45,011 nucleotides of DNA from Flavobacterium psychrophilum (GCA_945874225.1 CAMCFT010000029.1:1-45011); one strand, 5' to 3'. Shown: positions 1-9,451, counted from the stretch's first letter. The notes: a model not told the origin generated them from the sequence alone. Made by a program: numbers and translations.

Positions 1-114
1 GAACTAAAGGATGAAATCAAAAAGTACATAAGCTACTACAATAACGTAAGAATAAAGTCAAACTTAAACAAAATGAGCCCGATACAATATCGAGCTCATT
101 ATTATCAAAATTAA
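1..114 (+). CDS. IS3-family transposase (OrfB), C-terminal fragment cut by the window edge
   Basis: The first frame is open from base 1 and ends at a TAA at 112-114, giving 37 visible residues. They contain YYNNVRIKSNL and MSPIQYR, which match the C-terminal tail of the IS3-family (IS150-like) DDE integrase-type transposase, where a tyrosine/asparagine-rich helix is followed by an S-P-x-x-Y/F-R motif. The protein would catalyse cut-and-copy transposition of its own element. The catalytic DDE residues lie upstream, outside the window, so it cannot be judged whether the gene is intact. The terminal repeat of the element follows directly. The family call rests on these short motifs only. Confidence 0.75.
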   Translation, partial: ELKDEIKKYISYYNNVRIKSNLNKMSPIQYRAHYYQN

Positions 115-148
115 TTATAAATTTGTCTAAACTTTTGGGTTCAGTCTA
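1..148 (+). mobile_element. Right end of an IS3-family insertion sequence
   Basis: The transposase tail is followed within 10 bases by a 25-base stretch (124-148) containing ACTTTTGGGTTCAGTC. This has the form expected of a right terminal inverted repeat of IS150-group elements, whose outer ends carry a GACTGAACCC-like sequence in the opposite orientation. The left end is outside the window, so neither the inverted repeat nor a target duplication can be confirmed. The exact last base is uncertain by a few positions. Confidence 0.6.
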
Positions 149-190
149 TTTTGGCGGTTTTTTTTTATTCTTCTTTTGTCTGACATTGTG

Positions 191-901
191 TCATTTTTCT
201 ATAGTTGGGAGTTTTTTGAATTCCACATTTTTGGTAAATAAAAAATCCATTAAACTCAATGGATTTGTGTTTTCTAAAGCGACTTTTGATTTGGGGTCAG
301 CATCACAAAACTCGAGAAAAAGTGCTATTTCTTCGGGTCTTAATTTTAAAGTTTTACAAAAAAAATCTTGATTGCAAGTGGTTGTGGCCACTTCCTTAAA
401 TTTAATTTTATGAATTTTCTTTCTGCTACTGGATAAATTTATAATCATCCCTATGCCATTTTCAATACTTCCATCATAAACATCTCGATTTTTGGATCTG
501 CTGGCTGTTTTTTCAATATTTAATTGGCTTGCAATATTTTTATCAAACTTTATTTTTGGTAATGAAATTTTTGTAATGACAACTTCCTCCAGTTGTTCAG
601 GTTTTCGTATCAATATAATTATTTGATTGATTTTGTCAACATCCTCTTTTTCTAAAAACAATCTTTTGTATTCATAATTTTTCGAAATAAACATGAGGGT
701 GTCTTTGGCTTTTGCCAAAACACTAAATCTACCATTAGTATTAGTAATCGTAGTCCTTTTAGAAGACAAATTGATGACTTCAATACCTTGAAGGGGGAAA
801 TCTTCACATATAACCTTGCCCTGTATGAGTTTCTCAGTTTGAGTAAAACCTAATTGAAACAGGAGTAAACATAAGATAACTAAGAGTTTGTTTTTTATCA
901 A
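191..901 (-). CDS. Exported carboxypeptidase-regulatory-like domain protein
   Basis: A 236-residue protein with an N-terminal signal peptide (K-rich start, hydrophobic residues about 5-18, likely cleavage after FTQ). Residues about 24-105 read as a carboxypeptidase-D regulatory-like beta-sandwich: a GKV start, an xxGIEVINL strand, a T-N-T-NGRFSV turn and an F-ISKNYEYK strand. This fold is common at the N terminus of TonB-dependent receptors and in stand-alone exported proteins of Bacteroidota. The sequence LEEVVIT near residue 105 resembles the linker that usually precedes a TonB plug, but no plug or barrel follows. The C-terminal 130 residues are not recognised. Function is unknown; a cell-envelope role is inferred. 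The stop codon is about 40 bases from the IS end, so any native terminator may have been displaced by the insertion. Confidence 0.7.
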   Translation of the reverse strand: MIKNKLLVILCLLLFQLGFTQTEKLIQGKVICEDFPLQGIEVINLSSKRTTITNTNGRFSVLAKAKDTLMFISKNYEYKRLFLEKEDVDKINQIIILIRKPEQLEEVVITKISLPKIKFDKNIASQLNIEKTASRSKNRDVYDGSIENGIGMIINLSSSRKKIHKIKFKEVATTTCNQDFFCKTLKLRPEEIALFLEFCDADPKSKVALENTNPLSLMDFLFTKNVEFKKLPTIEK

Positions 902-1365
902 TTTATAGTAATTTAATTACAAAAGTAATGGCGTCACTCATAAATAAATCTAAAAAGAATATAAATTTTTGTTAATTCACCTTTTTGAATACTATCACTT
1001 AGCTTCTATTTGCAAGTATGACTATTAAAAAAATGAAATTTTTTCAAAATATTTCTTGTTGCAATAGTTGAATTAATATTGGTTTTATTAAACAAAATAG
1101 AAATTGAAGTTTTTTGTTTATAATATTTTGTTAATACTCGTAAGTAAACTTGTATTATATAATTGAATTCTTATTTTTGTTAGCTATAAGTATAAAGAAT
1201 TCTTGACAATTGGTTATTAAAACAATTCTATTTCTTGATTCTTAAATGTATATTTGGTCAAAATTAATCAGGACTATTTTGCAATTGAATTCAATGCTGG
1301 TTTCACAATAATTTATAATTTAAATATAATATAATTTCAAAATAATGCTTTTAAAAACAATACAA
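902..1365. other. AT-rich intergenic region between divergent genes
   Basis: No open frame of useful length and no RNA gene is visible in these roughly 460 bases. The stretch separates the leftward exported-protein gene from the rightward peptidyl-prolyl isomerase gene, so it should carry two divergent promoters. One Bacteroidota-type promoter candidate is listed separately. A second TAnnTTTG box (1249-1256) lacks a correctly spaced TTG. Confidence 0.6.
1150..1179 (+). promoter_or_regulatory. Candidate Bacteroidota promoter for the isomerase gene
   Basis: TTG at 1150-1152, a 19-base spacer, and TATTTTTG at 1172-1179 match the TTG-N19-21-TAnnTTTG consensus of Bacteroidota housekeeping promoters. 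It would leave an untranslated leader of roughly 180 bases. The surroundings are very AT-rich, so a chance match is possible. Confidence 0.35.
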
Positions 1366-2778
1366 ATGAAATCTATAAATAATAAAATTGCGCTTACATT
1401 TTTTATGTTACTATTTTCGAGCGGTATCGTAATAGCACAAGAAATTATCAAAGAAAGTGTCGTTGATACAATTAAAAAAGTTGCTCCTTACAAGAAACAA
1501 AAAATAGATGGTGTAATTGCAAAAGTTGGGGATTACATTGTATTAGATTCTGATATTGATAAATCATACTTGGAAATTTCAAGTCAAGGGGGTTCCATAA
1601 AGGACATTACAAGATGTCAAATTTTAGGAAAAATATTGGAAGACAAATTGTATGCCCACCAAGCCATTCAGGATAGTTTAAAAGTAACAGATTCTGAGGT
1701 TAAATCGATGATGGATGAAAGACTGAGCTATATGGTAGAACAAATAGGTTCTATGGATAAAGTGGTGAAATATTACAAGAAAAATTCTGAAGAAGAGTTT
1801 AGAATATATTTCTTTGACGTATTGAAAGAACAAAAGCTTACTTCTGAAATGCAGAAGAAAATCATTGATGGAGTAGAAATTACTCCTGAAGAAGTTCGTA
1901 ATTTTTTCAAAAAAATACCTACAGCCGATCTTCCAGTTTTTGGTGCTGAAATGGAAGTAGCACAAATTATAGTAACTCCTAAAGTTTCTGAAGTAGAAAA
2001 GCAGAAAGTGATTGATAAGTTGAATGAGTTCAAAAAAGAAATTCAAGAAGGCGGATCAAGTTTTGCAACAAAAGCAGTTTTGTATTCTCAGGATCCTGGG
2101 TCCAGAGCAACGGGTGGTTATTATAAAATGAATAAAAAAACACCTTTCGTAAAAGAATTTAAGGATGTAGCTTTCAGCCTTGCTGAAGGAGAAATTTCTG
2201 CGCCTTTTGAGACTGACTTTGGATATCATATTATTTACATCGAAAAAATAAAGGGACAAGATGTAGAGTTGCGTCATATATTATTAATACCGTCAGTTAC
2301 TCCAGAGGATTTAAAAGAAGCTAAAGAAAAAATCACGTTAATTAGAAAAAGAATCGTTGACAAGGAAATTACTTTTGCTGAAGCAGCAAGAACTATGTCA
2401 GACGAAAAAGAGACCAAGGCAAACGGTGGTGCATTGATTAATCCGAAAACACAAGACACACGTTTTGAAATGACAAAAATGGATCCAGCTTTATACAGTC
2501 AGGTTTCTAATTTGAAAGATAATGAGATTTCTTTACCATTAATGGATGAAGACCAAAATGGAAAGAAAAAATTTAAGTTAATTACAGTTACTAATAGAAT
2601 AGATTCTCATACTGCTGATTACGCCAAAGATTATATCAAAATTAAAGATTTAGCTTTAAAAGAAAAACAAATTAAAGCTATCGGAAAATGGTTTGATGAG
2701 AAAATTAAAGACACTTATATCAAAATTATTGGCGAATATAGAGATTGTACTTTTACTAATAATTGGCTTAAGAAATAA
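1366..2778 (+). CDS. SurA-like periplasmic peptidyl-prolyl isomerase (two parvulin domains)
   Basis: Starting at the ATG at 1366 the protein has 470 residues and a clean signal peptide (MKSINNKIALTFFMLL, cleavage after IAQ). An upstream in-frame ATG at 1345 would add seven residues ahead of the positive cluster and is less likely. A SurA-N-like helical region covers about residues 45-165. Two PpiC-type rotamase domains follow, about 194-295 (ending GYHIIYIEKIKG) and 296-408 (starting ELRHILL, with a GGAL turn). Such proteins catalyse prolyl isomerisation and chaperone outer-membrane proteins in the periplasm; that role is inferred from the family. The gene lies upstream of moxR, separated by about 100 bases that hold repeats, so cotranscription is possible. 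Confidence 0.85.
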   Translation: MKSINNKIALTFFMLLFSSGIVIAQEIIKESVVDTIKKVAPYKKQKIDGVIAKVGDYIVLDSDIDKSYLEISSQGGSIKDITRCQILGKILEDKLYAHQAIQDSLKVTDSEVKSMMDERLSYMVEQIGSMDKVVKYYKKNSEEEFRIYFFDVLKEQKLTSEMQKKIIDGVEITPEEVRNFFKKIPTADLPVFGAEMEVAQIIVTPKVSEVEKQKVIDKLNEFKKEIQEGGSSFATKAVLYSQDPGSRATGGYYKMNKKTPFVKEFKDVAFSLAEGEISAPFETDFGYHIIYIEKIKGQDVELRHILLIPSVTPEDLKEAKEKITLIRKRIVDKEITFAEAARTMSDEKETKANGGALINPKTQDTRFEMTKMDPALYSQVSNLKDNEISLPLMDEDQNGKKKFKLITVTNRIDSHTADYAKDYIKIKDLALKEKQIKAIGKWFDEKIKDTYIKIIGEYRDCTFTNNWLKK

Positions 2779-2879
2779 GCCCATCCCAACCCTCCCAAAG
2801 GGAGGGAGTTAAAAATTAATAATTTAAATCCTGATTCCTCCTATCAGGAATTCCCCCTACGGGGGTTAGGGGGCTTTTA
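2779..2879. repeat. Two G/C-rich dispersed repeat copies in opposite orientation
   Basis: This otherwise AT-rich spacer holds two GC-rich palindromic elements. The first (2779-2810) reads CCCAACCCTCCC-AAA-GGGAGGGAGTT. The second (2851-2879) contains TTCCCCCTACGGGGG followed by TTAGGGGGC; its reverse complement matches the element at 27385-27412 (GCCCCCTAACCCCC..AGGGG). The first copy starts directly after the isomerase stop codon and the second ends at the moxR start codon. Each can fold into a stem-loop, so they could act as terminators or RNA-stability elements. The family name is unknown to me. Confidence 0.7.
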
Positions 2880-3832
2880 TGTCAGACGTTGCAGCAATAC
2901 ATAACTTGGTTCAAAAAAGGAACGAGCTAAAAGCCGAAATCGCAAAGATTATTGTGGGTCAGGATGCTGTCGTTGACCAAATTTTACTTTGCATTTTTTC
3001 TGGTGGGCACGCACTTTTGGTGGGAGTTCCAGGATTGGCAAAAACCTTGATGGTTAATACGCTCGCTTTGGCATTGGGACTAGATTTTAAAAGAATCCAA
3101 TTCACACCTGATTTGATGCCCTCGGATATTTTGGGAAGCGAAATATTGGATGAAAATCGCCAATTCAAATTCATTAAAGGACCTATTTTTTCGAATATTA
3201 TTCTGGCAGATGAAATCAACAGAACACCTCCAAAAACGCAGGCAGCTCTGCTTGAGGCAATGCAGGAACGTTCCGTTACTATTGCAGGTCAAAACTATAA
3301 ATTAGCTTTGCCTTATTTTGTTTTGGCAACCCAAAATCCTATTGAACAAGAAGGAACTTATCCTTTGCCGGAAGCTCAATTAGACCGATTTATGTTTGCT
3401 ATCAAACTGGATTATCCTTCTTTTGAAGAAGAAGTTCAAGTAGTAAAACGAACAACTTCCGATTCACATTCTACAATAAATCCTTTGTTTACTGCACAGG
3501 AAATTATCGATTTTCAACATTTGATTCGCAGGATTCCAGTTGCTGATAATGTTATTGAATATGCAGTTAGCTTGGTGAGTAAAACCCGTCCTGACAATCC
3601 ATTGTCAAACGAATTTGTAAAAAACTATTTGGATTGGGGAGCAGGACCTAGAGCCTCTCAAAATTTAATTTTGGCTGCCAAAGCAAATGCAGCTTTCAAT
3701 GGAAAATTTTCTCCAGACATCGAAGATGTGAAAGCCGTGGCTACAGGAATTCTCCGTCACAGAATCATAAAAAACTACAAAGCTGACGCCGAAGGAATTA
3801 CTGAAGAAATGATCATAGACAAATTAATTTAA
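2879..3832 (+). CDS. MoxR-family AAA+ ATPase
   Basis: A 317-residue protein of standard MoxR length. Walker A GVPGLAKT is at residues 49-56 and Walker B ILADEIN at 108-114; ATQNPIEQEGTYPLPEAQLD contains sensor 1 and the family signature. The C-terminal lid domain runs from about 230 to 317 (GAGPRASQNL motif). MoxR ATPases are chaperone-like motors thought to help assemble or activate partner proteins, often with von Willebrand factor A-domain proteins. In Bacteroidota they often precede a DUF58/Bat operon, but here no such gene follows: a terminator and then acnB do. The upstream isomerase is the only apparent partner. The start codon overlaps the end of a repeat element and has no Shine-Dalgarno sequence. 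Confidence 0.9.
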   Translation: MSDVAAIHNLVQKRNELKAEIAKIIVGQDAVVDQILLCIFSGGHALLVGVPGLAKTLMVNTLALALGLDFKRIQFTPDLMPSDILGSEILDENRQFKFIKGPIFSNIILADEINRTPPKTQAALLEAMQERSVTIAGQNYKLALPYFVLATQNPIEQEGTYPLPEAQLDRFMFAIKLDYPSFEEEVQVVKRTTSDSHSTINPLFTAQEIIDFQHLIRRIPVADNVIEYAVSLVSKTRPDNPLSNEFVKNYLDWGAGPRASQNLILAAKANAAFNGKFSPDIEDVKAVATGILRHRIIKNYKADAEGITEEMIIDKLI

Positions 3833-3853
3833 GAATCGATAACGTCAATTTAG

Positions 3854-3894
3854 AAAGAGTCTTTATTCAAATGGGAATAAAGCCTCTTTTTTTT
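3854..3894 (+). terminator. Rho-independent terminator after moxR
   Basis: AAAGAGTCTTTATTC pairs with GAATAAAGCCTCTTT across a short loop (one mismatch in 15 pairs), followed by a run of T. It starts 21 bases after the moxR stop codon. Confidence 0.85.
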
Positions 3895-4162
3895 GGTTAC
3901 ATAAATTCCAACTTTATAAATAATTAGAATTTATATTGTTGATAGCGCAATAGAATAATTTATTTTTATATATATCGCAATATTTTACGTTGAAAATCCT
4001 TATTTGGTAATAATAATTTTCAGAAAGCTGTCTTTTGTTATTTTTTTCATATTCTCATCTTAAATCCTTAAGTTTGCATCACAAATAAAAAAATTAATAT
4101 TTTGGCTTTTTGACTTTAAAATAATCAAGAAAATTTGCCATTAACATTGTAAATACATCATT
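3895..4162. other. AT-rich leader region before acnB, with a candidate -7 box
   Basis: Together with the moxR terminator this makes a gap of about 330 bases without a gene. A TAAGTTTG box at 4069-4076 fits the Bacteroidota -7 consensus TAnnTTTG, but no TTG lies at the proper distance upstream. It would give a leader of about 80 bases. No riboswitch or RNA gene was recognised. Confidence 0.4.
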
Positions 4163-6934
4163 ATGAACATTTATAACGATTACATCAAGGAGATCGAAGA
4201 ACGTGTAATTCAGGGACTTCACCCAAAGCCAATTGATGGTGCCGATTTGTTAAGCGAAATCATTGCGCAAATTAAAGATTTAGATAATGAATATAGAGAG
4301 GATTCTCTTAATTTCTTTATTTACAATACTATTCCAGGAACTACTAGTGCTGCTGGTGAGAAAGCTAAATTTTTAAAGGAGATTATTCTTGGTGAATCTA
4401 TTATAAAAGAAATCACGCCTACTTTTGCTTTTGAATTACTATCGCATATGAAAGGTGGTCCTTCGATTGAGGTGTTGCTTGATTTAGCTTTGGGTAGTGA
4501 TATTGCAATTGGCAAAGAAGCTGCAAAGGTTCTAAAGACACAAGTATATTTGTATGAAGCAGACATGTTTCGTCTTAAGGAGGCATTTGAAAAAGGTAGT
4601 GAAATTGCTAAGGAGATTTTAGAAAGTTACGCACAGGCTGAATTTTTCACAAAACTTCCAGAAGTAGCTGACGAAGTAAAAGTGGTTACTTATATTGCTG
4701 GCGAAGGAGATATTTCTACTGATTTACTTTCTCCAGGGAATCAAGCTCACTCAAGATCTGACCGTGAACTTCACGGAAAATGTATGATTACTCCTCAAGC
4801 GCAAGACGAAATCAAGGCGCTTCAAGCACTACATCCTGACAAAAGCGTGATGTTGATTGCTGAAAAAGGGACTATGGGTGTTGGTTCATCAAGAATGTCA
4901 GGTGTAAACAACGTGGCTCTTTGGACTGGTAAACAAGCAAGTCCATATGTACCTTTTGTTAATTTTGCTCCAATTGTTGCGGGAACAAACGGTATTTCTC
5001 CAATTTTCCTTACTACTGTTGATGTTACTGGAGGTATTGGTCTAGATCTTAAAAACTGGGTTAAAAAGCTTGATGAAAATGGTAATCCTATTCGCAATGA
5101 AAGTGGAGATCCTATTCTCGAAGAAGCCTACTCTGTTGCTACGGGTACTGTTCTTACGATTAATATAAAAGAAAAGAAACTTTATAATGGCGACCAAGTG
5201 CTGATAGATATTTCTAAAGCATTTACACCTCAAAAAATGGAATTCATTAAGGCTGGTGGGTCTTATGCTATTGTTTTTGGTAAAAAACTTCAAACATTTG
5301 CTGCTAAGACTTTAGGTATTGAAGCCCCTCTTGTATATGCTCCATCAAAAGAGATTTCTCACGAAGGGCAAGGTCTTACAGCAGTAGAAAAAATATTTAA
5401 TAAAAACGCTGTTGGTGCAACTCCGGGTAAAGTGTTACACGCTGGTTCGGATGTTCGTGTCGAAGTTAATATTGTAGGTTCACAAGATACGACTGGTCTT
5501 ATGACTGCCCAGGAATTAGAATCTATGGCGGCTACAGTAATTTCACCAATCGTTGACGGTGCCTACCAATCGGGTTGTCACACGGCTTCAGTATGGGATA
5601 AAAAAGCTCAGGCTAACATTCCAAAATTAATGAAATTTATGAACGCTTTCGGTTTGATAACTGCTCGTGACCCGAAAGGAGTTTATCACGCAATGACTGA
5701 TGTAATTCACAAAGTACTTAATGATATTACTGTAAACGAGTGGGCTATCATCATCGGTGGTGACTCTCATACAAGAATGTCTAAAGGTGTTGCTTTTGGT
5801 GCTGACTCAGGAACAGTTGCTCTTGCACTTGCTACTGGTGAGGCTTCTATGCCAATTCCTGAATCAGTGAAAGTGACTTTCAAAGGAGATATGAAGAGTT
5901 ATATGGATTTCCGTGATGTGGTTCATGCTACACAAGCTCAAATGCTTAAGCAGTTTGGTGGAGAAAATGTATTTCAAGGTAAAATTATTGAGGTTCACCT
6001 TGGAACTCTTAATGCTGACCAAGCATTTACGTTTACGGATTGGACTGCAGAAATGAAAGCAAAAGCTTCTATCTGTATTTCTGAAGACGCTACCTTAATT
6101 GAATCATTAGAGATAGCGAAGAGTAGAATTCAGATTATGATTAACAAAGGTATGGACAACCATATACAAGTACTGAAGGGCTTGATTGCTATAGCTGATA
6201 AGAGAATCGCCGAGATTAAATCAGGTGAAAAACCAGCTCTGACTCCAGATGCAAATGCGAAGTATTATGCTGAAGTTGTAATTGATTTGGATCTAATTGC
6301 TGAACCAATGATTGCTGATCCTGATGTGAATAATGCTGATGTTTCTAAGCGATATACTCACGATACCATTAGACCACTATCTTTTTATGGAGGAGTGAAA
6401 AAAGTGGATCTTGGATTTATCGGTTCTTGTATGGTTCACAAGGGAGATATGAAAATTCTTGCTCAAATGCTTAAAAATATTGAAGTTCAAAAAGGTAAGG
6501 TAGAATTTTTAGCACCGCTTGTGGTAGCGCCACCTACTTATAATATTGTAGATGAACTTAAAGCTGAAGGAGACTGGGAAGTTTTACAGAAATATTCTGG
6601 TTTCGAATTCGATGATAATGTTCCTAAAGCTGCGGCACGTACAGAATACGAAAATATGTTGTATTTAGAGCGTCCAGGTTGTAACCTTTGTATGGGTAAC
6701 CAAGAAAAAGCATCCAAAGGAGATACTGTAATGGCAACTTCTACACGTCTTTTCCAAGGAAGAGTCGTTGAGGATACTGAAGGTAAAAAAGGAGAGTCAT
6801 TGCTTTCGTCTACACCAGTTGTGGTTCTTTCTACAGTTCTTGGTAGAACTCCTACAATTGAGGAATATAAAACGGCAGTGGAGGGTATCGATCTAACTAA
6901 GTTTGCGCCTTCTCATAAGTTGTTAGTGAAATAA
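4163..6934 (+). CDS. acnB: Aconitate hydratase B / 2-methylisocitrate dehydratase
   Basis: A 923-residue protein with AcnB domain order: an N-terminal HEAT-like helical domain (about 1-155), the swivel-like domain next, then the aconitase catalytic core. The [4Fe-4S] ligands are visible as C756 (GSCMVHKGDM) and C840/C843 (CNLCMGNQ). GSSRMSGVNN in the swivel domain and GGDSHTRMSKG in the core are active-site stretches. The enzyme isomerises citrate to isocitrate in the TCA cycle and can also dehydrate 2-methylisocitrate. It is somewhat longer than the roughly 865-residue Escherichia coli enzyme. It has its own terminator, and a second, differently built aconitase gene follows. The start is supported by the conserved MNIYNDYIKEIEER beginning. 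Confidence 0.95.
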   Translation: MNIYNDYIKEIEERVIQGLHPKPIDGADLLSEIIAQIKDLDNEYREDSLNFFIYNTIPGTTSAAGEKAKFLKEIILGESIIKEITPTFAFELLSHMKGGPSIEVLLDLALGSDIAIGKEAAKVLKTQVYLYEADMFRLKEAFEKGSEIAKEILESYAQAEFFTKLPEVADEVKVVTYIAGEGDISTDLLSPGNQAHSRSDRELHGKCMITPQAQDEIKALQALHPDKSVMLIAEKGTMGVGSSRMSGVNNVALWTGKQASPYVPFVNFAPIVAGTNGISPIFLTTVDVTGGIGLDLKNWVKKLDENGNPIRNESGDPILEEAYSVATGTVLTINIKEKKLYNGDQVLIDISKAFTPQKMEFIKAGGSYAIVFGKKLQTFAAKTLGIEAPLVYAPSKEISHEGQGLTAVEKIFNKNAVGATPGKVLHAGSDVRVEVNIVGSQDTTGLMTAQELESMAATVISPIVDGAYQSGCHTASVWDKKAQANIPKLMKFMNAFGLITARDPKGVYHAMTDVIHKVLNDITVNEWAIIIGGDSHTRMSKGVAFGADSGTVALALATGEASMPIPESVKVTFKGDMKSYMDFRDVVHATQAQMLKQFGGENVFQGKIIEVHLGTLNADQAFTFTDWTAEMKAKASICISEDATLIESLEIAKSRIQIMINKGMDNHIQVLKGLIAIADKRIAEIKSGEKPALTPDANAKYYAEVVIDLDLIAEPMIADPDVNNADVSKRYTHDTIRPLSFYGGVKKVDLGFIGSCMVHKGDMKILAQMLKNIEVQKGKVEFLAPLVVAPPTYNIVDELKAEGDWEVLQKYSGFEFDDNVPKAAARTEYENMLYLERPGCNLCMGNQEKASKGDTVMATSTRLFQGRVVEDTEGKKGESLLSSTPVVVLSTVLGRTPTIEEYKTAVEGIDLTKFAPSHKLLVK

Positions 6935-6959
6935 TTACAATTAGTTTTGATCCTATTTC

Positions 6960-6993
6960 AAAAGCTCGAGTTTATTTAACTCGGGCTTTTTTT
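6960..6993 (+). terminator. Rho-independent terminator after acnB
   Basis: AAGCTCGAGTT pairs with AACTCGGGCTT (one mismatch) across a TATTT loop and runs into seven T. It lies 26 bases after the acnB stop and separates the two aconitase genes into distinct transcripts. Confidence 0.85.
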
Positions 6994-7057
6994 ATATAAC
7001 TGCTTAATTTTTTGTATCTTGTGTTGTTTAAAATGGAATAACGAAAACAATTATATT

Positions 7058-9325
7058 ATGGCATTTGATATTGAAATGATTAAAAAAGTGTACGCAAATA
7101 TGACAACTCGTGTGGACAAAGCACGCGAATTAGTTGGACGCCCACTTACATTGACGGAGAAAATTTTGTACAACCACCTTTGGGAAGGAAATCCGACACA
7201 CACTTTTACACGAGGTGCTGATTATGTAGATTTTGCTCCAGACAGAGTAGCTTGCCAAGATGCAACAGCTCAAATGGCTTTATTGCAATTTATGCACGCT
7301 GGAAAGAAAACGGTTGCTGTTCCAACAACGGTTCACTGCGATCACTTGATTTTAGCTAAAAATGGAGCAGAAAAAGATTTAGCTGTAGCCAATACGCAAT
7401 CAAAAGAGGTTTTTGACTTCCTTTCTTCAGTATCTAATAAATACGGAATTGGTTTTTGGAAACCAGGTTCGGGAATTATTCATCAAATCGTTTTAGAGAA
7501 CTATGCGTTTCCCGGAGGTTTAATGATTGGTACCGATTCGCATACTGTAAACGCAGGGGGATTAGGAATGTTGGCTATCGGTGTTGGTGGTGCTGATGCT
7601 GTTGATGTAATGTCAGGAATGTCTTGGGAATTGAAATTTCCAAAATTAATAGGTGTAAAATTGACAGGAAAATTATCTGGTTGGACGGCTCCAAAAGACG
7701 TAATTCTTAAAGTAGCTGATATTCTTACTGTAAAAGGTGGAACTGGAGCTATTGTTGAATATTTTGGAGAGGGAGCAACTTCAATGTCTTGTACAGGAAA
7801 AGGAACTATTTGTAATATGGGAGCTGAAATTGGTGCCACTACTTCTACATTTGGTTATGATGAATCCATGAGAAGATATCTTTCGGCAACAGGTCGTCAA
7901 GATGTGGTTGATGCTGCCGATAAAGTAGCTTCTTACTTAACAGCTGACCCAGAAGTTTATGCTGATCCCTCAACTTATTTCGACCAAGTAATAGAAATCA
8001 ACCTTTCGGAATTGGAACCACAAATCAATGGTCCTTTTACACCAGATAGAGGAACTCCGGTTTCTAAAATGAAAGAAGAAGCTGCTGCAAACGGATGGCC
8101 ATTGAAAGTCGAATGGGGATTAATAGGTTCTTGTACGAACTCTTCTTATGAAGATATGGCTCGTGCAGCGTCTATTGTAAACCAAGCGGTTGAATTAGGA
8201 ATTAGTCCAAAAGCGGAGTTTGGTATCAACCCAGGTTCGGAACAAATTAGATATACTATCGAAAGAGATGGTATTATTGCTACATTCGAAAAAATGGGAA
8301 CTAAAGTATTTACCAATGCTTGCGGACCTTGTATTGGACAATGGGATAGAGCAGGAGCAGACAAGCAGGAAAAAAACACCATTGTTCACTCTTTCAATAG
8401 AAACTTCTCTAAACGTGCCGATGGTAATCCAAACACACACGCTTTTGTAACTTCACCAGAAATGGTGGCTGCATTAGCCATTGCAGGTCGTTTAGATTTT
8501 AATCCTTTGACCGATACTTTAATAAATGACAATGGAGAGGAAGTAAAATTGACTGTGCCTTTTGGTGATGAATTACCAAAAAGAGGTTTTGCAGTTGAAG
8601 ATAATGGATTCCAAGCACCAGCAGCTGATGGTTCAAGCGTTCAAATTTTGGTAAGTGAAACTTCTGATAGATTACAACTTTTGGCACCTTTCGAAGCTTG
8701 GGATGGAAAAAATATCGTGGGAGCTAAATTGCTTATCAAAGCTTTCGGAAAATGTACTACTGACCACATTTCTATGGCTGGACCTTGGTTGCGTTTCCGA
8801 GGACATTTGGATAATATTTCAAACAATATGTTGATTGGAGCAGTTAATGCTTTCAACCAAAAACCGAATTCAGTAAAAAATCAATTGACAGGCGAATATG
8901 ATACTGTTCCTGCTGTAGCTCGTGCTTATAAAGCTGCCGGAATTGCTTCTGTAGTTGTGGGTGATCATAACTATGGTGAAGGTTCCTCACGTGAGCATGC
9001 TGCTATGGAACCTCGTTTCCTTGGGGTGAAAGCGGTTTTGGTAAAATCATTTGCTCGTATTCATGAAACAAATTTGAAAAAACAAGGAATGCTTGGGTTG
9101 ACTTTTGCCAATGAAGCTGACTACGAAAAAATTCAGGAAAATGACACTATTAATTTCGTTGATTTAGTAGATTTTGCTCCAGGAAAACCATTGACTTTAG
9201 AATTCGTTCACGCTGATGGAACAAAAGATATCATCTTGGCTAACCATACGTATAATGAAGGACAAATAGGTTGGTTCGTTGCTGGTTCAGCATTAAACTT
9301 GATTGCTGCCGCTGGAAAAGCCTAA
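7058..9325 (+). CDS. acn: Aconitate hydratase, mitochondrial type
   Basis: From the ATG at 7058 the product has 755 residues, as expected for the mitochondrial-type aconitase seen in many Bacteroidota. An ORF start 39 bases upstream would add a residue string unlike the family, so it was rejected. The iron-sulphur ligands are C359 (GSCTNSS) and C422/C425 (ACGPCIGQW). HCDH near the start, IGTDSHT, and the swivel-domain [15 protein letters not shown] with active-site serine and arginine are present. It interconverts citrate and isocitrate in the cytoplasm. It is encoded directly behind acnB although the two proteins differ in domain order and share only the distant superfamily core. Separate terminators suggest separate regulation, for example by oxidative stress or iron, which is inference. 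Confidence 0.95.
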   Translation: MAFDIEMIKKVYANMTTRVDKARELVGRPLTLTEKILYNHLWEGNPTHTFTRGADYVDFAPDRVACQDATAQMALLQFMHAGKKTVAVPTTVHCDHLILAKNGAEKDLAVANTQSKEVFDFLSSVSNKYGIGFWKPGSGIIHQIVLENYAFPGGLMIGTDSHTVNAGGLGMLAIGVGGADAVDVMSGMSWELKFPKLIGVKLTGKLSGWTAPKDVILKVADILTVKGGTGAIVEYFGEGATSMSCTGKGTICNMGAEIGATTSTFGYDESMRRYLSATGRQDVVDAADKVASYLTADPEVYADPSTYFDQVIEINLSELEPQINGPFTPDRGTPVSKMKEEAAANGWPLKVEWGLIGSCTNSSYEDMARAASIVNQAVELGISPKAEFGINPGSEQIRYTIERDGIIATFEKMGTKVFTNACGPCIGQWDRAGADKQEKNTIVHSFNRNFSKRADGNPNTHAFVTSPEMVAALAIAGRLDFNPLTDTLINDNGEEVKLTVPFGDELPKRGFAVEDNGFQAPAADGSSVQILVSETSDRLQLLAPFEAWDGKNIVGAKLLIKAFGKCTTDHISMAGPWLRFRGHLDNISNNMLIGAVNAFNQKPNSVKNQLTGEYDTVPAVARAYKAAGIASVVVGDHNYGEGSSREHAAMEPRFLGVKAVLVKSFARIHETNLKKQGMLGLTFANEADYEKIQENDTINFVDLVDFAPGKPLTLEFVHADGTKDIILANHTYNEGQIGWFVAGSALNLIAAAGKA

Positions 9326-9349
9326 AAATTTAAATACTTTTATTTCAAT

Positions 9350-9377
9350 AAACTCTCAAGATAACTTGGGAGTTTTT
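9350..9377 (+). terminator. Rho-independent terminator after the second aconitase
   Basis: AACTCTCAAG pairs with CTTGGGAGTT (one mismatch) around an ATAA loop, followed by TTTT-G-TTTT. It lies 25 bases after the stop codon. Confidence 0.8.
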
Positions 9378-9420
9378 GTTTTAAAATTTGTTAAATTGAA
9401 TATAAAGAGTTGTTTAAAAA

Positions 9421-9451
9421 TTGCGATATTTATATTTATTAGTTAAATTTG
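9421..9451 (+). promoter_or_regulatory. Bacteroidota-type promoter for the LysM/NlpC gene
   Basis: TTG at 9421-9423 and TAAATTTG at 9444-9451 are separated by 20 bases, a full match to the TTG-N19-21-TAnnTTTG consensus. It lies about 100 bases upstream of the start codon and just past the terminator of the previous gene. This is the best promoter match noticed in the window. Confidence 0.5.

Noticed and set aside
123..371. Plus-strand open frame of 82 residues after the IS
   Set aside because: It overlaps the IS terminus and lies antisense to the exported-protein gene; its composition is that of AT-rich noise.
1678..2046. Minus-strand frame opposite the isomerase gene
   Set aside because: It is rich in F, Y and H from antisense reading, without family motifs, fully within a well-supported gene.
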